NCBI GenBank assembly: GCA_019614645.1
Contig: JABWDB010000037.1
Location: 2,046,001 to 2,110,000 of the forward strand
Direction of reading: 5' to 3'
Source: Stratiolaelaps scimitus
Lineage: Eukaryota > Arthropoda > Arachnida > Mesostigmata > Laelapidae
DNA: 64,000 bases
A model generated the notes under the pieces. That model saw only the letters and a list, made by a program, of their open reading frames with translations, was not told the DNA's origin and ran no database searches. Made by a program: the position numbers and the translations under genes. Below, in pieces: positions 24,196-36,926 of this stretch; the stretch's first letter is position 1, and every line of letters starts with the position of its first letter.

Positions 24196-25199
24196 CCAGA
24201 TGTGTGTGAGTGCGTGCATCTGTGTGTTACGGGATACTAACCACGAAATGGACTAGCACAATCCATATGGACTGATGAGGTGATTCATTGCTGCCGCCTC
24301 TGTCATTAGACGTCGGCAGATAGATAATACGAGGCCTGCTGAGTATTGCCATCCCGTCCATGTGTTTCTGATTCGAGCCGTCGGCTGTGCTTGTATTCGA
24401 GCTACACGGGCTGAGTCGTTCGCACTAGTAAAGGCGGCCACAGTTCGTACGCCTGTGGGGTGGACCAAGGGGGGAGGGGGGCACCAGTTAGAGAGGTCCG
24501 ATCACCCCAGCGCGATCGACCCCTTCAGTGTTGCTGATAATGTGCGTCCGTCTGCTTACGGCCCCCGAGGGATGTCTTCGACGGCTACTGGTGCGGCTGC
24601 TAAGGGCAAGTGCACTTCTTGCAAAAGAAAACCATGTACACTTGCCGATCGCGCTCAACTGGTATATATATCCTCTTTGTTCATAGACATGCAATGTGAT
24701 GTGGGTAGCTATATATCGTCTTACCCGGCACGAGTATGGTAGTAAGCATGAGGCTGCTGCTGCCGCCACCGCTTACAAGAACAGCGTCCTTTGCGAGGCA
24801 GAGCCATACGGCGGCCGACGTCAGGCCTTGTAAGGTGGCGGATAAGAGGCACTTAGAAGGCCGCTGATAACTCACAAGGCCTCGGCCTATGTGGCCACTC
24901 ATTTGCCCCCTATATGGAGACGATGCTTCCAGTGGACTTCACTCAAGCTAATTACTCTCTTCCAGACGTCGAAATAGTAGCTCACCATTTGTGATGGCGA
25001 TCTCGTTGATCGACGATTGAGCGCTCGAGGTTCTGCCGTCGAACGCCACGCCTCTCGAGTCCGCTTTATCAAAATTACAAAAAGGGCGGGTCGTTCATTT
25101 CTTGAAGGGAACCCCGCTTGCAGCGTCGATTCTGTTTATCTCATCCACCATTGTACGACCCCCGCTAGACGGTGCAGGTACGCCAAGTCGCGTACGTGG

Positions 25200-25222
25200 C
25201 AAATATATATATATATATATTC
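25200..25222. repeat. (AT)n microsatellite
   Basis: About 10 AT units. A similar array lies at 25755-25776. Confidence 0.9.
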
Positions 25223-25296
25223 AAGATTTAATAGGGTCAGTCCCACCAGTTTTTCTTATGCGATCTGGGATCTGATTATAATAGATCAGACGTCGT

Positions 25297-25310
25297 GTCC
25301 TATATAGGAC
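25297..25310. other. Perfect 14-base palindrome
   Basis: GTCCTATATAGGAC is its own reverse complement. A second smaller inverted repeat (TCTGAT / ATCAGA, 8-base spacer) lies just upstream at 25271-25290. Nearby protein frames are not convincing. Confidence 0.8.
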
Positions 25311-27169
25311 AAGTGAAACGGTACGGGCCAAAACAACAAGCTGTTGACTCGAAGCTTCGCCGATAACGATTTCGTTGTTCTCAAATCGAACCGAAATCAA
25401 ACCTATGTCTTCACCCGTAGACAGATAGATACACATATGCAACTCGCTACGAGAGGTTCACGCTAAGGAGAGAGGCTCACGCATGATCTCCGATTTCGCG
25501 TCAGCCGGGACGCTATCAGAGTACGAACAAAAATTAGAATGAAAATAAAAGATGAGGCAGATGATCGGAGAGACCGACGACGGCGAATCAGCACCAACAG
25601 TAACAATCATAGAAAAGCGGCGTCTCCACTGCGTCGTCACCCGCTGCCCTAGCGATGCCCCCACCTCGATATTCGTCGTGGCTTGACGCCGCTCGTGAAG
25701 GCGCAGGGGCGACTCGCACTGCGGCCAAGTCACCCGAATAGATTGTGAATCTTGTATATATATATATATATATATAATCTTTTTTATATTTGCTTGTTCG
25801 TCCCGCCCGCCTCCCAGTTTCAATCTCAGTCGCTCACTTTTGCCTTTTGACAGGATCGCTCCTTCTCGGCGTGTTAAGCTCGTCGGGGGACAGTCAAGCG
25901 TCAACCCGCCAGCTCGGCCAACGAATCGCCTTTCGGGAGCAATTGGAGCACGATCACAGTCGCCGCATGACGCGTCAAGGTATTCAGGTAGATGGTCACG
26001 CAGGCAGAAGTCTGTACTGGCTGCCTGCGTCCGAGAAGACGTCATCATAATAAAGCCTCACGAAGAATAAGAGAGAGAGAGATAGAGAGAACTTCAGTAC
26101 GAAGTGGCAAATACGGAATAAGCAAAAGACCGCCCAACCACTGCACGCAGAAGTTTCTATAATGTTACCACCACCACCACCACCGCCACTGCCAAATCTT
26201 CTGCAGCAACTACCATCTGTCGCTCTATCTAACGTCGACCCGCAACACTGTACGAATGTACATACGTGTTATAGATCAATGACGGAGGCCAAGGGTATGG
26301 TCTCTCTCTCTCTCTCTCTCACTGCCTATATATGTATCTATCTCCGTGTGTTTCTGTGGCAAATCGCTCCGTCGGCTCCCCGCAGTCACACCGTGCCTGG
26401 ACCGTCTCCGTTGTCGCTGTTTTCTGCGCATGTCGTAACGTAGCAGACATTGCAGTTGTAGCAGCAACCGTAAGGCATTGACAAACGAGTTGGACCGCCT
26501 TAGCGTGGACAGGCGCGCCCGTTTGGGAGAGCGCGCGCGACGCGGGCTCCATTGCCGCGTAGCAAAGCTGAACAAAAGGACACTTTGAATGTCTGTCACC
26601 TGGTCGTCACAGTCGCATGCTCTTCGCTCTATGTTCGAAACCTTCAATTCGTTTGTAAAGGTGCCTCGCATGCTTGGGGTCGCGAAGAAGTAGTTCCGGG
26701 GGGGGGGGGGGGATCGGGGGGAGGAGGAGATCGGAGATGGAAACAGTTGAGGGGTTCAGTGAAGACGCGGGCGGTAGCGGCCACCGTCGCTGACTGAAGT
26801 GATAACAAGCATCTCTGACGGATCGATGCGATCGTCAGTGTTCTCAACGAAGCGACGACTACGAACACTCACAACGACAACTGCCAACCCTCCTCACCCG
26901 GGGAAGACGTTACTCGACCGTGCGAAGTGTGTCCGAGCTCTGCAGTGTATTGTCGGTGAACCTCTTGAACGGGGGATATATTCTGATGCGCGCAGTTCAT
27001 TGCTTGCTCGGGGGCCCCCACAAGGAACTGAACATCAACTCGGGAAAGGCCACCCGGTCCCAGAATTCATCTTCCGCCCAGCCATCAATGAATGGATGTA
27101 TTGAAGAAATATAGAGAATGAGAGGTATATCGTTGTTATCCTAGGAGGAAGAACTGTCTAGTGAATGTC

Positions 27170-27412
27170 CTGCGATGGCCGACGACCGTCAGATAGACAC
27201 AGTCGAGGCCCCGGTGGCGTTCGTGGTACATCCGGGTGCGTCTGCCCTTCAACCTTGAGAAGGTACAACATGCACGGAGGAGGCGCACAGGTTCAATCTT
27301 CACCCGTTGCACATTTGCATTTAAGTGGTCCATCATACGAAGCAATGCAAATATAACAATAACGATACCGTAAACTTTTTTCAATGTTTCAGGCTGAGAG
27401 TCAGACCCTACA
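27170..27412 (+). repeat. SINE-C copy
   Basis: A tRNA-like head (A-box-like GGTGGCGTTCGTGG near 27212, B-box-like AGGTTCAATCTT near 27290) is followed by ATACGAAGCAATGCAAATATA, ATACCGTAAAC, and CAGGCTGAGAGTCAGACCC. This is the most complete copy of the family in the window. Confidence 0.7.
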
Positions 27413-27419
27413 ACGATTT

Positions 27420-30400
27420 CGACACAGCAGTGACAGAGGGCTCCAATAGCGGGCTATGCTAGCGTTGACTCACTCGCTTCGGCGATGAACACCAAGAGAG
27501 AAACAACAGGAGGACATAAGGAAAAGAACAGCCGCCATTAAAGATAGGAATAATCTTCCATCGAATTAACTCGAGACACCTCAGATCGAGTCGCTTCAAA
27601 CCCCCCCCACCCCTTGCCACGGACTTCCTCTCACGGACCGAGAAGGCAACGGATCCACATGGCATGGCAAGCGAGCACAGCGAACACAAATGAAAGACCT
27701 ATGGCTATGTGTCTCTGCGCAGCCGCCATTGATTCTTCTGCCAGCGTGACAATCCGCGGCTGAGTGTTTTTGCCGGCCATACGAACGATGACCTGATAGA
27801 CCTGACTCTACGTGCTGTGACACGAAATTGAGCTAAGGTCACACACAATTACACAGCTCGAAAAGAGGAATTGCACTCTGCCATATTTCTCTGCCATTGA
27901 CGGTGTCGATCGTCGCGGTAAGGGAATAGCCATGGCAGGAACACAAGCACATACACACAAAGGCTAATCCAATACGGCATAGAACCACAGATAGATAGAG
28001 TCATACAGTGCGGCCAACGAGGTCCGTTCGTCCATAGGAAGTATAGACAGCGATTTTTGCAAAAAAAAAATATCTCTGTAATATGTATCTGCATATGATA
28101 AACATATGATAGCGCCAGTAAGCGTTTACTTTATATATATATATATATATGACTGGATGACCCACATAATATTCACCTGCCGAGTAAAGCAGCCAGATAC
28201 GACTCCCCGCCATACAGACAGATCTACAATAGCAACAATCATCGCCGCAAGAACGTTCAGTGACAAGCACATCGTCAGCGAACTCTCAGCGCCGACCGTC
28301 GCGCCGGGTCACCAATCGAGAATGACACCATGCATGGCTTCGTCTTAGCAGCCGCACAAGTGCTTATTGTTGCTACAAGTGTGTGTGTGTGGGTTTTTGA
28401 CTTGACGTCTGTATCTGGCCGATCTGTTCTCTCACCGCGTTCGGAGGTTCGTAGTTTTCGCGCTAAACAGCAGCTATTATTTGAATGTCGAAGCGTTCAT
28501 AGACGTCACCACGAGCCTGCATTTGCAGCAGCAGAATCGAAAGCAACACCACCTATCCTGCTGTTCCAGCAGGACTAAGGTAAACTTGCCGTATCCACGG
28601 TCATAGAATCGCGAGCTGACCGAGTTTTTAGGTTCGGTCATTTATGACAACTACTGGGACAATTAGCGAGAGGGGAGCGAAAATAAACGAAAAAAAAAAC
28701 AACACCAGCAGCGTTTCATGCTGACAAGTTGATATTTGAATATGGACGATCTTCGTTGCGTTGCGCTCTTCCGAGCTCACCCAACGAAGCCTGCAGCGAA
28801 GGTCGCGCCAGTCAGACCGTTAGAGTGATTACCCGCCGCAATCATCGCGGATGACGACGTCCGATAGTACTCAGTAACATCGCCAGGAACAGTATAGGCC
28901 ATATATAAATAGGGCTTTCCGCATTCGTTGGGAGCTTCTATAGTTCTTCATTATATTGGTATTGTTACGATTGCAGTTTGAGTCGCGTTAAGCAATAATA
29001 ACAAAACCCCTCATTACTCCTGTCGACTCCTGGAGGGGGTAGTTGCATTTCTGATCGTGCCACTTCAGCTGCGGCTCAGCTCAGTAGCGGGTTCAGATTG
29101 AGGCGGCGGGGCGCGGCGTGGGGCGTTGTCTCTGACCGTGGTCAGACGGTTGGACCCGATCAGCAGACGAATTATGTCTGTTCATTGTCGTCGGCGCCGT
29201 GTTTCTTACACCGCGTCAACAACGACGAAGTGACTGCTGTTGTTGTTATTATTGTCTGCTGCTGCTGGTTGTCGGAGCCTTAAGGGGCTTATAGGCTGCT
29301 GTCACAGGTAAGTCCGACATCGCTATCGCAGCTCACAAAACGTAAAGTCACTTGGGATAGCGACCGTAGTAAGGGGAACATAGACAAGCCGCTATTACCT
29401 GCCTGTCCCGAGCTTGAGCATCGGAGCAGACCGACTTTCATATATATATATATATATATATATAAACATTGGGCGTTTAAGCCGCAACTTTGCGACCACG
29501 ATCATCGTCGTTCCTAATATCGCTTGTTGGTTTTAGCCAACAAGCGCTGTTGCCTGAGAGACAAAACAAAACCGAGACGCTCTTTGACGGGGGCTACGAC
29601 TACATTACGATTTCGGTGAGTATATTATACATATTGCTGCGCGAGCGCCAAGTCGACACGAGAGAGAAAGCCGGCGTCTTTCCGCGGGATACAACGAGGA
29701 CCATACGTCGACCATAGAGTCAAAGATTGTTTGAGTTCTTCTACAGCTGCTGCTGCTGGTAGACAACGACGCAAGACACCAACACGCGAGACAACACTTG
29801 CCAATGGCTGGTCACTCCGCTTAGCGTCTGCCGAACACCAGCTCCGTTCGTCGCCAGCACTGCGTCATCGAGCGGGTTAAAATATGACCGTTCCACGAAA
29901 ACAATAGCTGTCCGTCCGTCGAGGCGAATGTGGGATGATGCCAACAGATCCCTTGCTCGTAACGCTGGCCCCGACAGGGGAGCGAGGCGAGACTCGCTGG
30001 CGTATTGCCAAAAGGAGACATGAATAGTCATCACAACGAGCGACTGTTTTCATTGTCGCGCACCGTCGATAATAGCAGTTGGCCATATGACAACGATGCG
30101 CGAGCGGCACCACAGCAGTCTACGCTGATACCGGCGTCGTGTTGCAATGCATAGTCGCCGTTCCTGTTGTTCACTTGACTTGCGTTTGATCGCGGCTTTC
30201 AGCCGCCGTCCGCCCCTCTCTCTCTCTCTGTATATATATATATATATATATTATGTAGGCCAGCAGTGGCACCATTCATATGATTCGCGTGCATAGTTTC
30301 GTCAACTGTGCGTACACGTGTATGCGTTTGTTCGGCCCTACATTTGGGCCTGTGGCCACAATCGCCTAAACAGCCCCGACGCGCCTGGCCTCGTCACCAC

Positions 30401-31270
30401 CTGCCACTAAGGATCTCTAGAGCAGACGCTGTGAGATCCTCGCTGTGCTTGCATTTGCCGCTTGTTCTGGCTCTGGCGGCCTGTTTCTGTTGTCAGGCCG
30501 TCATGACACAACCAATGTTGTAACGTAATGTGACGTATGTAGTGTATATTTTTAGTTCGCGCTAACGTCACTGGGTAACTCGTCCCGGACTCGTTCGAGC
30601 GTTACGTACCCCGGGGGGGGGGAGTCGGCCATCGACAGCCGCTCAAAGTATTGTAGCCAAAAAGAAGAAAAATCAGAGTCTCTCCGCGTTGGGTCCCCCT
30701 TATACGTCGACGTCGAGTGGCCCCCTGCCGTCGAACGGATGGATCACTGACGGCGTTAGGCCATGAGGAAGATATCTGCGCAAGTGTCAAAAAATCGCTA
30801 GACGTCCCATCTTCGATCTACAACTTCCGCTCGAACTTCTGTATCGTACCTGTATTCGACACTTCACGAGGGAGGCTAGACCCGATGTGCACATGCATGT
30901 ACACTCCACCAGTGGTGTTTTTACATTGGCTGCCATTCAGAAACCTGCTGTTCTGTTCGTGTGTCTTCGTGTCGCCATTGTTATCATCGTGGCGTGACCG
31001 GGGGCCCATCGTCAAGATTTATCGTAATCGTCTATGAATGTGAAGGTTCGCTCTTCAAAATCGAAGGATCTTCGCTTCAGTTGATTCTATTCTGTGGGGG
31101 GTTGGGGTTAGGCCTGTCGGGGATCTCCGTTTCGAAGATTTGCAAAAAAAAAACAACATTGAAATGGCCGACACCAGGTAGTATGCTCGTCTTCTATATA
31201 TTTGTTAATTTTCCTCTTCTCTAGCGCAGTTTGTGACAGTAAATTGCGGCGTACTGCCGTCGGCAGCAAC
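27420..31270. other. No supported gene
   Basis: The stretch contains (AT)n arrays at about 28131-28150, 29440-29463 and 30233-30251, a C8 run near 27601, a G9 near 30612 and a perfect hairpin at 29521. Short frames on both strands have no exon evidence. Confidence 0.4.
29521..29546. other. Perfect 10-bp stem hairpin
   Basis: CGCTTGTTGG, a 6-base loop TTTTAG, then CCAACAAGCG. The stem is perfect. No poly-T tail follows, so it is not a simple polymerase III terminator. Confidence 0.85.
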
Positions 31271-32504
31271 TATCTCATTCGCAGGGCTCAATACGTAATG
31301 CGGGTAAAGCCGCTGGGGTTAGTGGTTGGTTCGACGTGGGACTGACGTTGTATATATATATATATGATATATATATGTGTGTGTGTATGTGTGAAAAACT
31401 CCACCCGTATTTCAATATCTTTATAGTCTTCTGGTGATCGCCACTGTCTCTGGAGACTAATGAAACGGTGTCCCGCAACGAACGTCACCAAACTGAACTG
31501 AAAGGAGACAGCCTCGTTTGCGTCGTCAACGTAAAGACGCCTATGGCACAACACAATGTATAATGCGCACCCACGCGTAGACGGACAAGCAAAATAGGCG
31601 CTGTCTGATCTTCTCATTATCTTCTTATTGTCGCACTGAGCCAGGCAGGTTTATGCTGCAAAAGCATTCGTTCACTCATTGGAGTTGTTCATTGTTCCGC
31701 GGGATCAGCGGAGGTCAATGAGCGCTTAAAAGAAGCTGCCCCATTAATAGTCATTAAGGGACTCTAGGGAAGCGCGTCTCTCGCGACAGAAAGCCGTATG
31801 CTACTGAAGTATGCTACCTAAGCCTCGGGGAAGCAATTTAACTTAGACCACGATGAAATTATTCTCAGAGCATGAATACTGGCATCGTTGTCGCAGCCGG
31901 CATTGGCTGTGGTCAGCCGTTCGTAGTGGCGCAATGTCAGAGCTACTATGAGAATTGTTTTTCTCTTTTAGAGGTCACCCTATTTCTATTATAATTGATT
32001 ATTTTCCTATTCACACTACCACCATTCCATCCACCGTCTCCACGTCAACAAAGGGCGTTATTGACGCTTTAGGTGGCGCACGCTGAGATTCGCCTCAGGG
32101 ACATTCGGAAGGACTCACCTGAAATCAAAAACGCCAAAACATAAATCTGTCAGAATCTACTCAACGGCAATGACACAAAGACAATTCGGAAATTAACTTT
32201 AACTATACAGTCGAATAAGAGACGATACCCAAACGGACAACAATGGTAACGAGTCTCGACGAAGCAAATGAGAAAAACCTGAGTTGCGGTGAAAAAAAAA
32301 ACGTTTTTCACGTTCACCGGAAAATTTCTCTTAATCGACACGCACTTTACGCCTTTTCACACAAACCGTGGCCAACACACAGTGGTTGTCGCGGGACGCC
32401 ATTTCCAGACGACGACGACGCCGCCGCCGCCTTCCTGAGAATATGGACGACGTTCATGAAATTTGCCACGTGCACCCTCCGGCAGGCGGTGGCTACTGAC
32501 TTCG

Positions 32505-32557
32505 ATATATATATATATATATATATACATATAGAGAGAGAGAGAGAGAGAAAGAGC
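32505..32557. repeat. Compound (AT)n-(AG)n microsatellite
   Basis: An AT array passes through ACAT into an AG array of about 9 units. Confidence 0.93.
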
Positions 32558-35500
32558 TGGCAAAACAGGGATAACAGGATTGGAGCTGTTGTGTTCGAAA
32601 CGTGAAGTGGAGGTGGAGAAGTTTGGTGATGAGATGCATTGTCTGCTGGTCTCCCCCATTTCTTTCATTCTTTGTCTGTCAGCTTCGCGCCTGAGCGGTA
32701 CCAGCAGCCGTAAGCGTTCTCCTTCTGGAACGTCACTCGCACTCGAAGCAGCCAGCCTCCCCCGACCATATATATATATATAAATATATGTATATAGGTC
32801 GCTAGCACAGCTTCACTATATATAGGTATTATTCTTGACTATCACCATTCGCAAGTCGTGCCCCCGACCGCCATTCGGACAACACGAAGAAGAAGCGATG
32901 GGGCGAGTTTATCTTTTGCAGCTGTGTGGAGACATCTTGTGATGCTGTCGCTGGTGCTGCCTAGCGAGACCCGAGCCGATAGCCGCTTTTCGCCTGCAGA
33001 CGTCAATGGGGGGTCCGGCTGCTTGACCGTCACCGTTATCGTTCTACGCACACCTCTTAAGCTTTCACTCATCCCGGGCGATATAGAGGGCACTCGACGT
33101 GTGGCACAGTCCAGGGGAGTTGGCCAAAGCATAAATGAACCAGTTATACATTCTATGCCAGTTCGATCGACATCTAAAAATGGACGTGTTGTAACAATGT
33201 CTACGCCTCATATGGATACGGCAGCTATTGAGAGAGACACACAAACTGAACAACTAGTTGTTAATCTGGATCTTGTCGTGAAGACATAAGACGATCCGCT
33301 CCTGTGCAGTTCTCCTTTTGAATAGGCACACACACACACACAAACCCCTCTGTGGGTGATCAAGACACAGAGCTAACGGCAATGACAAGCAACTACCGAT
33401 GGAGCTCCGGAAGGGTGTGGGCGCCTTCCGGAACTCCGGCCTCTCACAGCGGCCTGGGCCCGTTCTGCACCTAGCGAACGGACGCATCTACTGCAGGTAC
33501 AGTACGAAGAAGACATTCCACACAAACACCAGAGAGAGAGAGAGAGAGAGAGAGATAACTCCATCTTCGTACACCTGAACAACCGAAGCTGAAGTATCAG
33601 CCGCCGCCCCAGCAGCAACGGGCAGTGTAACGGCGACCGCCGGCGCCCACAACCAGACGATTTACTCTCCCAGAGTCGCCAGTGGTGGTCGCATCAGCGG
33701 AAGCAGCTGTTGTTGTTGTTTTTGTTGTTGTCGTCGTCATCGTCGTCTGCCTTCACTGAACTGTTCCACTGATCGGCCGTTCACTGTCGTCCGCTGGTGG
33801 CATTGCGAATTCCACACAAATTGTCCATTCGCAGTCCTCCAGCACTTTAATACTCTGGTTCAGTCGTCAGACAGACAGACCTAGGCAGCCCCCCCCCGCA
33901 CAGCAGACAACTGCACGATTGTAAGCGCTCTCTGGCGTCCCTGGTGTGGTGAGAAAAGGCTTTGAACGGCAACGCCGTTGGTTGGCCCGATGCGCGGACG
34001 AGGGTCTGTGCGATATATATATATATATATATATTGTGTCACCCCCTTCTAAACGAATTCACCCCCGGTCGTCCTCTCGAGGGGTGGCACCCCCCGAGAA
34101 CCGCGGAACCAATTCGACGTGAGCGTTCTTCCGTGGCGTTCGCCACAACTATGCAGTTGGGGACGTGGACCAGGTTTTGTTTCTGTGGCTACGCCACCGC
34201 CGCCATCACCGCATCCCGTGTATCCGTCCATATCTGATGGGCGCACATATGACACGTTTCCTATGAATCATTTTTCCTGGCGTTCTTTGGTAATCGTACG
34301 ACCTCAGCGGGCATGTATCGGGGTTGACGATGACTATAACGAAGGTTACACAGGCTAAGTCCTTCGCTGACAATCGACAATCATATCGGCCTATGAATAG
34401 TACGGGTACAGTTTAGTAGCAACACACTCATAAAGAAAGATATCTTGTAATGTGCGTTTATTGACAGACAGTCGAAATTCGAATCGACCCCGTCGGTGTC
34501 GCATTGCGTCTCGCTGCTTTCTTAGCCCCGCGCCAACGTTGCTTATAATATGTATATGCTGCTGGCTATTTGGGGTGTTATTGACAAAGACGTGCGTTTT
34601 TTTTTTTGCTAATAAATGTGTCATTTTTGTGATTGTCCATTCCGCGTGTTTGCCAAGCTGAGCCAGCCTGAACACTTATATATATATATATATATATATA
34701 CATATAGTAGGCCCTGCTAAATGCCACTATCGTCGTGATAGCCAGTTACTGTTTCGAATTATTGTTACGGCGTGTCAGCACGATCGATAGCTCCATCAAC
34801 GATAACTCGTACGAGCTCTCCTTTGACAAAAAAAAACACATCAGCTGAGTACCATCGAACGAGGAACCCCCTGGTCATGGTTCGTGCATACGCCACCTGA
34901 TCATATCTGCACAATGTGTGCTCATTAAACTTAGACATTTTTAATACATCCGAATTGAACACCTGGCGATTTCGATAAATGCCCAACAAAACTGGTCACT
35001 GCTCTCTCTCTCCCTCTCCCTAGAAACCCGCCATTACGATTCACGTTTGAGTAAGCACAGGTTCTTCCATTTCATATTTCATCTTCCCCAAGTTGGTCAC
35101 CGTGTCTCATCAAACATCACCTTTCATTATAACACTCGCCGTTATCTGTAGTTTGTTACGTGTAGCCTCCAGCCCCGGCACAACGATATCAGCGGCGGCT
35201 GGCTAAACCGAGCAGGCTGGCTGGCTGGCTGGCTGGCTTCACTCGAATATTAGATAAAGACGTTTACACAATCGAATTTGCGCCATTTTCAAATATTTCC
35301 CGCCTTTAACGGCATGTGATGTGACATGACACGACCAAGCAGCTAGACGCATTATCTAGATACATCGGTGCGAGTTTGCTTGCGTACGAACGAGCGTCAA
35401 TTTCCAGCAGCGGCGGCGGCGGCAGCACCAGCAGCAGCTTTGTCACCCCCACCAGTGTTATCCTATGGCAACAGGTAGCTGTGTGTCCACTATACGTGTT

Positions 35501-35558
35501 CAAACGTCCGTCATGCCCGTCGCCGGACACCTCGTCCCAGCTGGCAGCAGTCGAGCGC

Positions 35559-35597
<39 letters not shown>

Positions 35598-35607
35598 TAG
35601 ATAGATA
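35559..35607. repeat. Compound (AT)11-(AG)8-(GATA) microsatellite
   Basis: An AT array switches directly to AG and then to two GATA units. Confidence 0.93.
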
Positions 35608-36122
35608 TGTATAATACCAGTAGGCTGGGAAGGCCCCGTCATGAACACAACTCGCACCCGACAACAATCCAATAAACTGACGAACAAATGACTACCACCA
35701 CCACCACCAACATCAGCCGCCGCCGTCGCCGCAGCATCCACATTATCATCATCGACATCTTCCGACATATCCCCCGTCCGCCCGCCCGCCCGCCCGCTGC
35801 ACAATCGCGAGAATGATGTTCGCTTCTATGCTGTTTCGTCTTGTCACCTGTTGCCTTGCTGACCACAACCACCATCGCCGTTGCCGTCTGCCCAACGTCT
35901 CACCATAGTGGAGTAGCGTACCTCCCTATCAGCGATGGATGGGACGCTGCGTGTGTGTGTGTACCAACGAACGAAGCAATCGAGGTACTGTCTGTTGATG
36001 ATCTTTTTGTCTGTGAAGCCTCCGCTTGCTTCGTCCCTATAGTCCGCCTGTACATAAGTCGCCCGTCCTGTCACACACTTGTCTATTGTGTATCTATCCA
36101 TAGATAGTGTACACACACACGC

Positions 36123-36124
36123 AT

Positions 36125-36159
<35 letters not shown>
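36123..36159. repeat. (AT)n microsatellite
   Basis: An AT array with a single AA interruption, about 85 bases upstream of the best exon candidate. Confidence 0.92.
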
Positions 36160-36243
36160 GGGGAAGGTAGCTAAATGCGAAATTTGCTTCAATGTATGTT
36201 CGTTTCGTTATCTCCATAAAATGTTTTCTTGTACCGGCAACAG

Positions 36244-36518
36244 CAGCAGCAGCATCACAAGCGCAACAGCAACAGCGAATCATTCGCAGCCAAAGTGAAG
36301 AGAAAATACGAACAACATAAAGCTAAAGGAGCAACCTACTACGAGCGCCCGATCTTCTCGGCTCGGTACCCGCCACCGCCGGCGCCGCCGCCGCCGATGT
36401 TCCCGTCGAGCAGCACGCTACGGTATCGCCACCACTCACTGAGTTCTGCTGCTGCTGCTGCGGCTGCGGCTGGTGCAGGCGGCCAGACTAAAGAAACAGA
36501 ACGGAGAACTGTTCGTCG
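36244..36518 (+). CDS. Best coding exon candidate: Gln/Pro/Ala-rich, unknown gene
   Basis: Unrecognised, but the most exon-like stretch in the window. On the left, TTTTCTTGTACCGGCAACAG is an acceptable acceptor and CAG units let the exact start shift in steps of three (phase 0). On the right, CG|GTGAGT at 36518/36519 is an excellent donor and the frame stops (TGA) inside the donor, as expected at an exon end. The encoded segment has a Gln/His-rich start, a basic and aromatic block (FAAKVKRKYEQHKAKGATYY), a proline-rich tract with ten prolines in two groups, then a serine/tyrosine patch, eight alanines from mixed GCT/GCG codons, and a basic end. Mixed codons within the runs argue for selection at the protein level. 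There is no signal peptide or membrane segment. It could be the disordered part of a regulatory or signalling protein; I do not name one. Confidence 0.45.
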
Positions 36519-36794
36519 GTGAGTGAGTGAGTGAGGTTGATTGTGCTTTGGTGGCGGTGGTGGTGGCTGCCAGGCACTGGTAGTGGCGTATCTGTCTGTG
36601 ACGACAGTAGAATGTTAGTAGTGCTGCCCCATAGAGGCAGGTCTATCTATTGGTCTGACGGAACCGGGTCCGTTGGATGCTTGGTCGGCCATGGCGTGGC
36701 TGCTCGTGGATGCTTGGCGCTGCCGGTCATCATCTGGCGTCGTGGTGATGCTGGTGTGGCCAGTACCATCCACCAGAGCTTTTGCTGGTTGCAG

Positions 36795-36848
36795 CTTCTT
36801 CGAAGGGAGCCGAAGAGAAGTCTCGACAGCAGACGTCCATATAGACAG
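36795..36848 (+). CDS. Possible 54-base micro-exon
   Basis: A short stretch between a plausible acceptor (TTTTGCTGGTTGCAG ending 36794) and a near-consensus donor (CAG|GTAAAC at 36848/36849). It accepts the phase left by the exon ending at 36518: the leftover CG plus C gives Arg, and the rest reads FFEGSREVSTADVHID with two bases left over. The next obvious acceptor (AG at 36914-36915) would lead that phase into a stop after 17 codons, so either another acceptor is used or this exon is not real. Confidence 0.2.
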
Positions 36849-36926
36849 GTAAACACACACACAAACAGGGGCTCGTCCGTCCGTCCATATCATCGTGCGT
36901 CCTCCGTCTGCACAGCCGACGACGCC

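Larger units (their letters stand above)
31280..36110. other. No supported gene
   Basis: The stretch carries many short microsatellites: AT near 31351-31376, AT-GA compound at 32505, AT at 32769-32782, GA at 33532-33554, AT at 34017-34034 and 34678-34700, (CTGG)n at 35215-35237, compound AT-AG at 35559 and (GCCC)n at 35778-35797. A 143-codon plus frame at 32858-33289 was looked at and not accepted. Confidence 0.4.

Noticed and set aside
32858..33289. 143-codon plus-strand frame with mixed composition
   Set aside because: It has no ATG start and no convincing acceptor, and its length is within chance expectation. It deserves only a routine homology search.
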